Origin: JBCCMQ01 sp039026235
Lineage (GTDB): Bacteria > Pseudomonadota > Alphaproteobacteria > Rhodobacterales > Rhodobacteraceae
Direction: 5' to 3'
DNA: 64,000 nt
Assembly (NCBI GenBank): GCA_039026235.1
Contig: JBCCMQ010000014.1
Location: 1 to 64,000 of the forward strand
Part shown: positions 1 to 8,957 of the stretch, piece after piece
Position numbering within the stretch: the stretch's first letter is position 1
Layout of the letters: each line of letters starts with the position of its first letter
The notes under the pieces: model-generated
The model's input: only the letters and a program-made list of their open reading frames with translations
What the model was told of the DNA's origin: nothing
Database searches by the model: none
Made by a program: the position numbers and the translations under genes

Positions 1-1521
1 ATCGATGCGCTGGCCGCCCGCGGCGTGCGCTTCGACCGCGCCTACGTGCAGTCGCCGATTTGCGGTCCTTCCCGCATGAGCACCTACACCGGTCGCTATG
101 TACGTTCGCACGGGTCCACATGGAACAATGCCCCGTTGCGCGTGGGCGAGATGACCATGGGCGATCACTTGGAACCGCTGGGTGTCCGGACTGCGCTTTG
201 CGGCAAGACCCACATGTATGCCGACGTGGCCGGGATGAAGCGGTTGGGCATCGATCCGGCGTCGCCCGCTGGCCAGCGCCTATCCGAATGCGGTTTTGAA
301 GTTTGGGACCGGCTGGACGGCCTGCACCCCAACGGCGGTAAAGAACCCAGCCACTATAACGATTACCTGCGCGCAGCAGGCTTCAGCGGCGAAAACCCTT
401 GGGAGCTTTGGGCGAACTCTGCCGACGACGAAAACGGCGACCGCGTCAGCGGGTGGCTGATGGCGAACGCCAACCGGGCCGCGCGGGTCCCGGCGGAACA
501 CTCAGAGACGGCCTATTCAACGACGCGGGCCATGGAGTTTATCGAAGACGCGGGCGACCAGCCTTGGTGCCTGCACCTGTCATATATCAAACCCCACTGG
601 CCCTATATCGCGCCTGCGCCCTATCACGCGATCTACGGCGCGGACGATGTGGTGCCGCCGGTCCGGTCCGAGGCCGAACGCACGAATGCGCATCCGGTTC
701 TGGATGCCTATTTCCAGCAAAGGTTTTCCCGGGCATTTTCCCGCGACGAGGTGCGCGAAAGGGTTATCCCCGCCTACATGGGTCTCATCGCGCAGATTGA
801 CGACGAAATCGGGCGGCTTATGGATTGGATGGATGCGCGTGGCCTGCGTGACAACACCATGATCGTCTTTACGTCTGACCATGGGGATTATCTGGGCGAC
901 CACTGGCTGGGTGAGAAAGAGCTTTTCCATGATGCCTCGGCCCGCATTCCGCTTATTGTCGTGGATCCCGGCGCCGATGCCGATGCCACGCGTGGGCAGG
1001 TCCGTTCAGAACTGGTGGAATCAATCGATTTGTTGCCGACGTTTCTGGATTGGTTCGGCGGCACGGCCTGCCCCCATATCCTGGAAGGCAGATCCCTGTT
1101 GCCGCTTTTGCACGACCGCGCCGAGACCTGGCGCAGCTTCGCGGTCAGCGAATACGACTATGCCATGCGGCGTGCGCGCAAGATCCTGAACCAACCGGTG
1201 TCCGACTGCAGACTGACGATGATCTTCGATGGTCGGTGGAAATACGTCCATGCCGAAGGCTTTCGCCCGATGCTCTACGATCTTAAATCCGACCCCGACG
1301 AGCTGATCGATCTGGGTGGTGATCCCTCCAAAAGCCAAGAGATCGAAAGACTGCATGGCCTTATGGGCCTCTGGAGCCGCCGACATCACAGCAAGACGAC
1401 CGTATCCGACCACTCGATTGCCAACCGCAAAGGCGATGAGCTGTCGAGGGGGATCATCATTGGCTTTTGGGATGAGGATGAATTGAACCAGGCCGGTGCC
1501 GAGGGCATGAGCGGAAACTAG
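1..1521 (+). CDS. Sulfatase (formylglycine-dependent), 5' end outside window
   Basis: Hydrolyses sulfate esters; belongs to the alkaline-phosphatase-like sulfatase family. The reading frame is open from base 1 (IDALAARGVRFDRAY), which is the usual sequence just before the active site, so the true start lies upstream and the GTG at 25 is not the start. The active-site motif C-G-P-S-R followed by T-G-R is present, with the Cys codon at 61-63; this Cys is converted to formylglycine by a maturase in known members. Further family features are the metal-site segment TSDHGDYLGDH in the middle and a C-terminal region ending near LYDLKSDPDELIDL. No signal peptide can be judged because the N-terminus is missing. 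Its stop shares a CTAG with the stop of the convergent nagA. The neighbouring amino-sugar genes suggest a sulfated glycan substrate, but that is inference; choline or other sulfates are possible. Confidence 0.9.
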   Translation: MDALAARGVRFDRAYVQSPICGPSRMSTYTGRYVRSHGSTWNNAPLRVGEMTMGDHLEPLGVRTALCGKTHMYADVAGMKRLGIDPASPAGQRLSECGFEVWDRLDGLHPNGGKEPSHYNDYLRAAGFSGENPWELWANSADDENGDRVSGWLMANANRAARVPAEHSETAYSTTRAMEFIEDAGDQPWCLHLSYIKPHWPYIAPAPYHAIYGADDVVPPVRSEAERTNAHPVLDAYFQQRFSRAFSRDEVRERVIPAYMGLIAQIDDEIGRLMDWMDARGLRDNTMIVFTSDHGDYLGDHWLGEKELFHDASARIPLIVVDPGADADATRGQVRSELVESIDLLPTFLDWFGGTACPHILEGRSLLPLLHDRAETWRSFAVSEYDYAMRRARKILNQPVSDCRLTMIFDGRWKYVHAEGFRPMLYDLKSDPDELIDLGGDPSKSQEIERLHGLMGLWSRRHHSKTTVSDHSIANRKGDELSRGIIIGFWDEDELNQAGAEGMSGN

Positions 1522-2663
1522 ACACCTGAATTCAACACGGTGACCCGGTCCAATGCGTGTGAAAGGCGCAGAACGGGACCGCTGGAACCGGCCGCCAGAT
1601 GCCCGGCCGGCTTTGCAAGACCCGCCGCGGCCGCCGGAACCGATGTGGCCGCACGCAGGGCCGTTTCAAGCGGTATGCCCACGTCTTCGACCAGAACGCG
1701 GACAGCCCGTGTTAGCGTCAGGTCCGCCCCGGCAAGGGTGCCGTCCGCAAGCGTCAATCGGCCGTCGCGTCGGGTTACGGTTCGTCCGTTCAATTCGAAT
1801 TGGCCGATATCGGTTCCCGTCGGCGCCATGGCATCGCTGACCAGAAATATCCGTTCGGCACCGGAGCTGGCATCAAATGCGGTCCTGATCGATTGCGGAT
1901 GCACGTGGATACCGTCGGCAATCAGCCCGGCAAAAACCGCGTCTTGCGCAAAGGTGGCGCCGACAAGGCCGGGCTGTCGGCTGCTCAGCTGGCTCATCGC
2001 GTTGAAGAGATGCGTTACGCACATGGCGCCCATCTGCATATAAGCAACGCAGGTGTCGAAGTCGGCCGCGGTATGCCCCAAGGAAATCCTGACACCGGCT
2101 TTCTTCAAGGTTGCCACCTGGTCGGGCGTGACCGCTTCCGGAGCAAGCGTGACGAACAGAACGGGCAGTTGTGAGACCGTTTCCAGCAACAACTGAAGAT
2201 CCGCCGCCTCCAACGGCCGCACCAGCGCCGGGTCGTGGGCGCCGCATTTCTCGACCGAGATGTGCGGGCCCTCCAAATGCAGACCGCCAATTCCTGGCAA
2301 ACCCACGCGCGCGGCCTCAATTGCTGCGGCGCAGGCGGCAAAGGTTTTGTCGGGCGTATCAGTGATGAGGGTGGGAAGAATGGTCGACGCGCCCAAGGCG
2401 CCATGGGCACCCGCAATGCGTTCCAGCGTCTCAATCGACGGATCATCGTTGAACATGATCCCGTCGCCACCATTCACCTGAAGATCCACAAATCCGGGGC
2501 AAAGGATATCGCCCGCAAGATCGATTTCTTCATCGGCATCGTGCCGGTTCAGGCCCGGTCCGATTTCAAGGATCGTGCTGCCACTGAGGCGCAGATCGCA
2601 GGCCGGATAAAACTGCGCGCCGTCGAAAACCGATCCGCCGGTGAAAATCCGTATCCGGGTCAT
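1518..2663 (-). CDS. nagA: N-acetylglucosamine-6-phosphate deacetylase
   Basis: Removes acetate from GlcNAc-6-phosphate to give glucosamine-6-phosphate in amino-sugar catabolism and cell-wall recycling. The 381-residue length is normal. Visible amidohydrolase features in order are the N-terminal GDILCPGFVDLQVNGGDG segment, the EGPHIS metal/substrate motif, SLGHTAADFD, THLFNAMSQ, and VSDAMAPTG with the catalytic Asp. The start overlaps the stop of the upstream kinase gene by four bases (ATGA), so the two are translationally coupled: kinase then deacetylase, two consecutive steps. No glucosamine-6-phosphate deaminase (nagB) is in the window. Confidence 0.95.
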   Translation of the reverse strand: MTRIRIFTGGSVFDGAQFYPACDLRLSGSTILEIGPGLNRHDADEEIDLAGDILCPGFVDLQVNGGDGIMFNDDPSIETLERIAGAHGALGASTILPTLITDTPDKTFAACAAAIEAARVGLPGIGGLHLEGPHISVEKCGAHDPALVRPLEAADLQLLLETVSQLPVLFVTLAPEAVTPDQVATLKKAGVRISLGHTAADFDTCVAYMQMGAMCVTHLFNAMSQLSSRQPGLVGATFAQDAVFAGLIADGIHVHPQSIRTAFDASSGAERIFLVSDAMAPTGTDIGQFELNGRTVTRRDGRLTLADGTLAGADLTLTRAVRVLVEDVGIPLETALRAATSVPAAAAGLAKPAGHLAAGSSGPVLRLSHALDRVTVLNSGV

Positions 2664-3544
2664 TGGTTGGTCTTTTCCAGCTGGAACAGCCTGCGGCCCA
2701 GCCGAACCGCGCCGTCGGTCGGGGTGCCTAAAGGATCGGCCAGCACCGCGCGGAACTCAGGTGGCAGGTAGGGCCTGTAACTGGGTCCGATGCCACCGGT
2801 CAGGCAAAGCCGCGTGTCCGGCGACCACTCCAGAGCCGTCAGGGTTCCGGTGATATAGTCCGCACCACTTTGCAGGATCTGCCTTGCAAGTGAATCGCCT
2901 TCCGACGCCAAAGCGGTCACTTGTGGCGCCAGGCGGCCAAAGGCTGACGGTTCAGCATCACGGGCAAAGGCCAGAATGGCATCCGTGGTGCCAAAACTGG
3001 CCAAGATACCTGCGGTCAAAGGGGTTTCCAGAGCCAGCCCGTCCGCGCACCTGAGCGTTTCGGCAAGGGCCGCTCGCCCGACCCACTGCGCCGAGGCTTC
3101 ATCGCCCAGTTCTGCGCCCCAGCCGCCAGCAAGGCGAACCTTTGCGTCGCACTGAATTCCAAGGAACGACCCGGTTCCGCAGTGGACGACGGCCCCATCG
3201 ACATCTCCCAGCGCGCCGGCAACGGCCGCCTTCTTGTCCTCCTCCACCACGGCCCGACCAAACCCAAGCTGTTCGTTTACTCTGGCGGCGATGGCCGGAC
3301 CCGTGACCCCTGCAAGCGCGAAGTATGCCGGCAGACCCATCAGATCTTCCATGCTTTGCCCGGAACGTTCGGCCAGCAGGGAAAGGCCATGCCTGATCCG
3401 GTCCACCGCGGCGATCGGATCGGTCGAGACATTGGCCGGCCCCGCCTCGGCGAAAACGGTGTCACTTTCACGGACCAGGACCAGCCGACAACCGGACCCA
3501 CCGCCGTCAACGGCAATGTACTGGGTGTCGCTGTCTTCCGCCAT
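2660..3544 (-). CDS. BadF/BadG-type N-acetylglucosamine kinase
   Basis: Predicted to phosphorylate N-acetylglucosamine (or a related amino sugar) with ATP. This is an ASKHA-fold kinase of the BadF/BadG/BcrA type: 294 residues, N-terminal phosphate-1 loop DGGGSGCR at about residues 13-20, a second phosphate motif HCGTGSFLG, and a glycine-rich adenosine segment CLTGGIGPSY near the C-terminus. It is directly coupled to nagA by a four-base overlap, which supports the GlcNAc assignment over other BadF substrates. The 193 bases upstream (3545-3737) separate it from a divergent ABC transporter operon and must hold both promoters; no convincing operator was recognised there. Confidence 0.85.
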   Translation of the reverse strand: MAEDSDTQYIAVDGGGSGCRLVLVRESDTVFAEAGPANVSTDPIAAVDRIRHGLSLLAERSGQSMEDLMGLPAYFALAGVTGPAIAARVNEQLGFGRAVVEEDKKAAVAGALGDVDGAVVHCGTGSFLGIQCDAKVRLAGGWGAELGDEASAQWVGRAALAETLRCADGLALETPLTAGILASFGTTDAILAFARDAEPSAFGRLAPQVTALASEGDSLARQILQSGADYITGTLTALEWSPDTRLCLTGGIGPSYRPYLPPEFRAVLADPLGTPTDGAVRLGRRLFQLEKTNQ

Positions 3545-3737
3545 GGGGGCAACTTGCTACAGTCCGGACGCGCGATCACCTCTAAAATGCCGCCGCTCGG
3601 CGATGCCCTTCCAATGGAGGATCTGCCGCAACGCGCACATCATCAGCGCGTTGGATAGGATCCGCAGACGCGCGCTCGTGAGGGTCATCGCGACGTTCCG
3701 GAACTGGACACGCAGAGCATGTTCTGACCAATAACGG

Positions 3738-4451
3738 ATGATGGATCCCGACGCCCCAATCCCTGCAATCGATCTTAGCGGTGTCAGGTTCACCTGGCCC
3801 AGCAGTAGATTCAGCTTGGATGTGCCAGAGTTTCAGGTTGCGCGGGGCGAATCCGTCTTTCTGGTGGGGCAGAGCGGTTCCGGCAAATCGACACTTCTCA
3901 GCCTGATCTGCGGCATCGCCGCGCCCACAAGTGGCTCGATCCGCGTGGCCGGTCAGTCGATGACCGAAGCCAAACCAAGCAAGCGTGACAGGATCCGTGC
4001 GGATTCGATCGGTATCATCTTTCAGATGTTTAACCTGCTTCCCTATGCGACCGCGCTGGACAATATCCTGGTACCGCTCAGGTTTTCGCGACGGCGAAGG
4101 GAACGCGCCGTCGCAGCCAGAGAGGCTGCGTTGGAACTTACTGACGCCTTAGGTCTGTCGCGGGACCTGGTCGAGAAAACCCGCGCTTCCGACTTGTCGG
4201 TCGGTCAGCAGCAGCGGGTTGCCGTTGCCCGTGCGATGATCGGTACCCCTGACATCATCGTGGCGGACGAGCCGACATCGGCATTGGACGACGGTGCGCA
4301 GGCCGAGTTTCTGGATCTGCTTTTCGATCAGGTCCGCCGCTTTGACATGACGCTTTTGATGGTCAGTCACGACGGGCGTAATGCCTCTCGCTTTGACCGG
4401 CGGATCGAAATGGGTGCCATCGCGCTTGCGGACCGGCATTCTGGCCCATGA
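3738..4451 (+). CDS. ABC transporter ATP-binding protein (LolD/MacB type)
   Basis: Energises an FtsX-like permease encoded immediately downstream. The 237-residue protein has Walker A GQSGSGKST (about residues 44-52), a Q-loop in IIFQMFNLLPYATALDN, the signature LSVGQQQRVAVARAM, Walker B IIVADEPTSALDD and the H-loop MVSHD. The FQMFNLLP segment is typical of the LolD/MacB/FtsE branch, which drives mechanotransmission or lipoprotein and peptide release rather than ordinary solute import. Two adjacent ATG codons can serve as start (3738 and 3741). Its stop overlaps the permease start by four bases. Substrate unknown; the DUF3299 gene in the same operon recalls the zinc-related zrg cluster of Vibrio. 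Confidence 0.92.
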   Translation: MMDPDAPIPAIDLSGVRFTWPSSRFSLDVPEFQVARGESVFLVGQSGSGKSTLLSLICGIAAPTSGSIRVAGQSMTEAKPSKRDRIRADSIGIIFQMFNLLPYATALDNILVPLRFSRRRRERAVAAREAALELTDALGLSRDLVEKTRASDLSVGQQQRVAVARAMIGTPDIIVADEPTSALDDGAQAEFLDLLFDQVRRFDMTLLMVSHDGRNASRFDRRIEMGAIALADRHSGP

Positions 4452-5701
4452 CACTTGCAAAGCTCGCCTTCGCGTCTTTGGTCAGCCGACGTCTGACTGT
4501 GGGTCTGACCATCATTGCTATCGCCTTGTCGGTGGCGCTTTTTCTGGCCGTCGAAAAGCTGCGCAACGGCGCCAGGGAAAGTTTCGCCGATACGATTTCC
4601 GACACCGATCTGATCCTTGGTGCCCGTGCCAGTGGTGTTCAGCTTTTGCTTTATTCGGTGTTCCGGATCGGCAATGCGACGAACAACATCAGTTGGGCCA
4701 GCTACAGTGACGTGGCATCCCGGCCCGAAGTGGCCTGGGCCGTTCCGATTTCACTGGGCGACAGTCATCGGCAGTTCCGCGTCATGGGAACCACATCGGC
4801 CTTCTTTTCCCACTACAGGTACCGGGGCGGACGCGCTCTTACGCTCAAGGATGGCGTGGTAATGGATGACCTTTTCGACGCTGTGGTCGGGGCTGATGTG
4901 GCACGCAGGCTGGGCTACGGCGTCGGCGATCCGATCATCGTTTCGCATGGTCTGGCGTCCTTTAGCGACCATGGGAACACACCGTTCCGTATCTCAGGCA
5001 TCCTTGAGAAAACCGGCACGCCCGTTGACAGAACCGTGGTCGTCAGCCTCGAAGCGATTGAGGCCATTCACGTGGACTGGCAAAGCGGGGCGCAGAGACA
5101 GGGCGCTGCGACGCCGGTCGAGGTCCTGCGCACAATGGATCTTAGGCCCAAGGCGATCACCGCGGCGATGCTCGGCGTCAATTCGCGGCTGCAGATCTTC
5201 ACGCTGCAACGGGACATCAACGAATATGAGGACGAGGCGCTGACGGCCATTCTGCCCGGTGTCGCCCTGCAGGAGCTTTGGGGTATCGTGGGGGTCGCCG
5301 AGACGGCACTGGCCGGTATTTCGGTCATGGTCGTGGCGACGGCGCTGATTGGCATGGGTGCCATGATCCTTGCCGGCCTCAGCGCCCGGCGGCGTGAAAT
5401 GGCAATCCTTCGGGCCATGGGCGCGGGTCCCGGCGCAATCATCTCGCTCTTGCTGATCGAAGCCGTTTTAATGGCCTTTACAGGGGCGATCCTTGGTCTC
5501 TGCTTGCTTTATGCAGGACTTTTTCTTTTGCAGCCCTGGCTTGACGCGGCCTATGGCCTCTTTATCCCGATCACCGGGCTCACCAGAACGGAATTCCTTG
5601 TGCTTGGCGCGGTCGTTGGGGCGTCTGCGCTGGTCAGCCTGATACCGGCGGTGCGCGCCTATAGGTTGTCACTCGCCGATGGAATGATGATCAAGATGTG
5701 A
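4448..5701 (+). CDS. FtsX-like ABC transporter permease
   Basis: Inner-membrane partner of the preceding ATPase. The 417-residue protein has the MacB/LolCE topology: one N-terminal membrane helix (about residues 18-36), a large periplasmic domain up to about residue 270, then three C-terminal helices, with the coupling segment GLSARRREMAILRAMGAGPGAIISL between the second and third helix as in the FtsX domain. ATGA overlap with the ATPase gene shows coupling. No outer-membrane or adaptor partner is encoded here, so export across the outer membrane by a MacAB-TolC scheme is not supported by context. Confidence 0.9.
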   Translation: MTLAKLAFASLVSRRLTVGLTIIAIALSVALFLAVEKLRNGARESFADTISDTDLILGARASGVQLLLYSVFRIGNATNNISWASYSDVASRPEVAWAVPISLGDSHRQFRVMGTTSAFFSHYRYRGGRALTLKDGVVMDDLFDAVVGADVARRLGYGVGDPIIVSHGLASFSDHGNTPFRISGILEKTGTPVDRTVVVSLEAIEAIHVDWQSGAQRQGAATPVEVLRTMDLRPKAITAAMLGVNSRLQIFTLQRDINEYEDEALTAILPGVALQELWGIVGVAETALAGISVMVVATALIGMGAMILAGLSARRREMAILRAMGAGPGAIISLLLIEAVLMAFTGAILGLCLLYAGLFLLQPWLDAAYGLFIPITGLTRTEFLVLGAVVGASALVSLIPAVRAYRLSLADGMMIKM

Positions 5702-5737
5702 TTTGGACCTGTGAATCGACAAGGACATAATCGAGCC

Positions 5738-6784
5738 ATGAAGCGACTTCTGACCTTTCTTTCGTCCTGCTCGGCCCTTGTGGGATCAGCGGCGCTTGCC
5801 TGCAGTTTTCACAACTATGTGCCGCGGCCGACAATGGTCGACCGCTTGCTGAACACCGAACACATTGTTCTGGCCCGGGCCGACCCTGACGACCCCCTGC
5901 GCTTTCAGCCGCTCCAGGCCCTTGAGGGTGAGGCGGATCTGGTGGATCTGCCGTTCCTCGTCGATGCCGCGACACGGCAACGGCTGAACGCTGATCCGCA
6001 GGCCAAGGTCCTTTTTACGCGCGATGGCGCCTACGGTGAATGGCTGCGCGTGGCCTATGTGGACGCCGAGATGTCGGCGGTTCTGAATACCGTCATGGAG
6101 CATCGCGACGCCTGGCAGATCGGCGAAGATGATGACCGTTTTGCCACTTTCGCCGGGTATCTGGACCATCCGGATCGTGCCGTGCGCCACCTTGCCCTGC
6201 GCGAACTGGACCGGGCCGACTATGGTGTTTTGCGCCAGCTTGATCCGAAGGTCGACACCGCGAACACCCTGAGCGCCCTGTCAGATCCGGCCGAAGCTGA
6301 CCTGGTGCCGATCAGGTACCTTCTTCTGGGTCTGGCCGGTGACGCGGCGCTGGAACAGAAGCTTCGCGCCGGGCTAAGCGACAGCCTGAACCGGCAAAAC
6401 GGTGTTCTGGGCGCTAAAACCGTCGCGCTTCTTGAACTGGGCGGTGCCGCGCGCGCCGAAGAATTGGCACGGTCGTTTCTTTCGAACAGTGACGTGCCGC
6501 TGGCGGACCGGGAAATGATGGTCGAGGCCTTTGCCCTGCTCAGCATTTACGGAGCGCCGGATATGCAGGTGGCTGTTCGGACGTCAGTAGCCGCCGCCAT
6601 CCAGGCTGCGCCCGATATTGGGGCGCCGGTCGCACGGCAGTTTGGCGGTCGCGGGGACTGGTCGATGCACGAGACCCTTGAGGCCGCGGTCCGCGACCGC
6701 AGGGTGACGTCACCGTTAGAGGTTATTCTGCTCAGTCAGTACGTCGCGATTGCAAATGAAACGCTGGAACCGGGGTCGAACTGA
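5738..6784 (+). CDS. Exported protein of unknown function, helical-repeat-like
   Basis: Not recognised as a named family. A signal peptide is clear (MKRLLTFLSSCSALVGSAALA|CS), and the Cys right after the cleavage region could make it a lipoprotein, although the lipobox would be ALAC. The mature protein of about 325 residues has leucine- and alanine-rich helices from about residue 140 onward, with spacing that resembles HEAT-like repeats (for example DHPDRAVRHLALREL). A GTG at 5711 is in frame, but the ATG at 5738 directly begins the signal peptide and has AAGGA upstream. It lies between an FtsX-type ABC transporter and a DUF3299 gene on the same strand, so it probably works in the periplasm with that transporter. 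Confidence 0.75.
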   Translation: MKRLLTFLSSCSALVGSAALACSFHNYVPRPTMVDRLLNTEHIVLARADPDDPLRFQPLQALEGEADLVDLPFLVDAATRQRLNADPQAKVLFTRDGAYGEWLRVAYVDAEMSAVLNTVMEHRDAWQIGEDDDRFATFAGYLDHPDRAVRHLALRELDRADYGVLRQLDPKVDTANTLSALSDPAEADLVPIRYLLLGLAGDAALEQKLRAGLSDSLNRQNGVLGAKTVALLELGGAARAEELARSFLSNSDVPLADREMMVEAFALLSIYGAPDMQVAVRTSVAAAIQAAPDIGAPVARQFGGRGDWSMHETLEAAVRDRRVTSPLEVILLSQYVAIANETLEPGSN

Positions 6785-6810
6785 CGCGGCGCCACGTCGA
6801 TGGGGTTTCG

Positions 6811-7335
6811 ATGATACCGAGACTGACAAGACGCAAGTTTGTCGAGATGGCGGCGGTTGCCAGCACCGCTCCCCTGTGGGCCATCGCGCCCAGCCTCGCC
6901 GCTGATCAGGCGATCGATCTCAGATGGTCAGACCTCGTGCCCGAGGAACAGGGCATGGCCATGGAGGCGCTGCGAGAGCTTGGCATCGTCCAGCACGGTC
7001 AGCTGACGACGCCCTTTGATCAGGAAACCGGCGGAAAGGTCACGGACGCATTCAATGACCGGCTGGTGCGGATCCCCGGGTATCTCGTGCCGCTGGATTT
7101 TGACGGAACCGGCGTGACGGCCGCCATACTGGTGCCCTACGTCGGCGCTTGTATCCATGTGCCGCCGCCGCCGCCAAACCAGCTTATCTTCGTGACCGCG
7201 CAAAGCCCGTACGAAAGCCAGGGTCTTTTTGAACCGGTTTACGTCACCGGCATGTTCGGGACGTCCGCCACCGCCACCCAGCTGGCTGAAATCGGCTATG
7301 CGATCTCTTCCGGCAGGATCGAGCCCTACGGCTGA
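6811..7335 (+). CDS. DUF3299 protein with twin-arginine-like signal
   Basis: A 174-residue exported protein. The N-terminus RLTRRKFVEMAAVASTAPLWAIAPSLAA has a twin-arginine followed by a hydrophobic stretch, consistent with Tat export. The mature part carries the DUF3299 hallmark region: RIPGYLVPLDFDG, then LVPYVGACIHVPPPPPNQLIFV and, further on, VYVTGMF. The C, H and H residues in GACIHVPPPPPNQ are conserved in the family and could bind metal. In Vibrio, DUF3299 genes sit in the zrg zinc-uptake cluster with an FtsX-like ABC transporter, the same arrangement as here; a role in metal handling is therefore a reasonable but unproven guess. A terminator-like hairpin follows. Confidence 0.85.
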   Translation: MIPRLTRRKFVEMAAVASTAPLWAIAPSLAADQAIDLRWSDLVPEEQGMAMEALRELGIVQHGQLTTPFDQETGGKVTDAFNDRLVRIPGYLVPLDFDGTGVTAAILVPYVGACIHVPPPPPNQLIFVTAQSPYESQGLFEPVYVTGMFGTSATATQLAEIGYAISSGRIEPYG

Positions 7336-7357
7336 GGCGGGCGTTCTCCGCCGTTTT
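7336..7357 (+). terminator. Terminator-like hairpin after the DUF3299 gene
   Basis: GGCGG (7336-7340) and CCGCC (7348-7352) can pair around a seven-base loop and are followed by GTTTT. The stem is short, so this is a moderate candidate. It stands between convergent genes and would end the ABC/DUF3299 transcript. Confidence 0.45.
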
Positions 7358-7369
7358 CGACGAGACGTC

Positions 7370-8929
7370 TCAAACCGGTTGCACGGACAGCAGCGCCGCA
7401 AAGTCGCTTTCGGTTTCCTGATCGAAAATCGGCATCGTCGCCGCCAAAGACCAGGCCAGCAAGACCGCCAATCCAAGACCGGATGTGGACGGGCCGGCCC
7501 GCAATCCGACCCAGCGGCCCATCGCGCCGAAGACCAGGAAGAACAGCACCAGAACCGGCAGCATCATCGATACCATGAACAGGCTCTCGACATCGGTTGC
7601 GACGCCTATCGCCAGCGCGACGATGATCCCTATGCGCGAGATGAGCCTGCGGGGCCAGGGGGCCTGACCGCCGTCGTTGATAAGCGCGTCGGCGCACATC
7701 AACGCAAAACAGCCGGGCAGAAGCACTGCAAAAAGACCAATGCGTGGCCCGGTCGGCCAGAAGCTGGCAGCATAGTTGGTCATCGCGGCCGAGAAGACAA
7801 GGATGCCAAAAGCCGTCAGACCGGCCGCGGCAATCAGATCCGGCCGCGTCAGCCGCAGACCGGACAGACGAAGAACGATCAACTGTGCCAGCCCGTAGAC
7901 CAGCAAGAGAGCCGCCAGATTGGCGCCGCCCAGAATGGGCAGGGCGGTCCCCGGGACAAGCGCGGACACCGCCGGGGCCGCAACAACCGGGATGAGGATC
8001 GCCCCGGCATATCTCCAGCGCCCCAGTATCTGCGGGCTATGGTTGCGCAGCGGAACCAACCCCGCCAATGGCCAGGCGAGCGCCAGCAGCCCAACGAGAA
8101 GTGCCGCCAGAGGCGCAGAAGTCGAAATGACGCGGCCATCGTGGTTGCGGTCAAAGGCCGCGTCGATCCAGTCGCGGGCTTCGGTCAGGCTGGTGTCGCT
8201 GTAAAGAACACCCACGTGGCCTACCCATGGTGCCACCGCCGCCCGGCGCTGAACCCCTTCGGACGCGGCAGTGGTTCCCGCCTGCGCCTCAGGATCGACC
8301 ATGCGCAACGCCTCCAACGCGTTTTCGCGCAGATGCGGCTCGCCCTGTCCGGTCAGGATCAGCAACTGCCGCGGGCTGTCCGCTGTCACCGCCTCGGAAT
8401 ACATCGACACCGCCACCACCGCCGCAACATCGCCGCGCGCCTGGCCCAGCCGGATCACGATGTCCGAAGCCATCGAATGGCCGATCAGCGCAAGGCCGGG
8501 TGTAACGCCGGGTTGCCTGCTCAGCCAGTCGGCGACCCGTGCCGCTTCGTCGACCAGCAGCCGGGTGGTTCCAGAGGCGGTTGTCACATCGCCCGACATC
8601 GGTGCCGGGTTCTGCCCATGCCCCAGAAGGTCATAGGTCGCCACGATGTACCCCGCATCGACCAGCGTCAGCGCAAAGCTGTCCATGAACTGGCGCGAGC
8701 CCGCGAAACCATGGGCTATCAGGACGCCCGGCCCGCTTGCGCCCGGACGCTGAAGCAGCGTGACAGGGGTCAACCCAACCGTCGCATCGGCCATGGAGAT
8801 CCCGCGCCGGTCGCGTTCCAGTCCGACCAATCCCGCCAGGATCAACAGGCACGCCACGACCGCGACCGCAACACGGCGTCGTGACACGCTCTGCCTCGCA
8901 TTCAGGATCGGAACGGCGTACTCCTTCAT
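7370..8929 (-). CDS. Alpha/beta hydrolase with polytopic membrane C-terminus
   Basis: A 519-residue membrane protein in two parts. Residues about 18-38 form an N-terminal anchor, after which a serine hydrolase domain follows, with the oxyanion region LIAHGFAGSR, the strand-and-turn YDLLGHGQN and the nucleophile elbow GHSMAS (G-x-S-x-G). A candidate catalytic His is in PWVGHVGVL. From about residue 265 to the end the protein is a run of hydrophobic segments (roughly eight membrane helices) with no motif I recognise. The hydrolase part would face the periplasm if the first helix is an uncleaved anchor. Substrate unknown. The gene is alone on its strand and divergent from the selD fusion, whose start is 28 bases away. 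Confidence 0.8.
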   Translation of the reverse strand: MKEYAVPILNARQSVSRRRVAVAVVACLLILAGLVGLERDRRGISMADATVGLTPVTLLQRPGASGPGVLIAHGFAGSRQFMDSFALTLVDAGYIVATYDLLGHGQNPAPMSGDVTTASGTTRLLVDEAARVADWLSRQPGVTPGLALIGHSMASDIVIRLGQARGDVAAVVAVSMYSEAVTADSPRQLLILTGQGEPHLRENALEALRMVDPEAQAGTTAASEGVQRRAAVAPWVGHVGVLYSDTSLTEARDWIDAAFDRNHDGRVISTSAPLAALLVGLLALAWPLAGLVPLRNHSPQILGRWRYAGAILIPVVAAPAVSALVPGTALPILGGANLAALLLVYGLAQLIVLRLSGLRLTRPDLIAAAGLTAFGILVFSAAMTNYAASFWPTGPRIGLFAVLLPGCFALMCADALINDGGQAPWPRRLISRIGIIVALAIGVATDVESLFMVSMMLPVLVLFFLVFGAMGRWVGLRAGPSTSGLGLAVLLAWSLAATMPIFDQETESDFAALLSVQPV

Positions 8930-8957
8930 GCCAAGTGACTTAGTGGCGGAATGAACG

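Noticed and set aside
25..1521. GTG at 25 as start of the sulfatase
   Set aside because: The frame is open to base 1 with residues typical of the family just before the active site, so the gene is cut by the window edge.
7229..8884. 551-residue open frame on the plus strand
   Set aside because: It lies opposite the membrane hydrolase gene, is Arg/Gln-rich without motifs and lacks a ribosome-binding site; the minus-strand frame has a clear family motif and membrane pattern.
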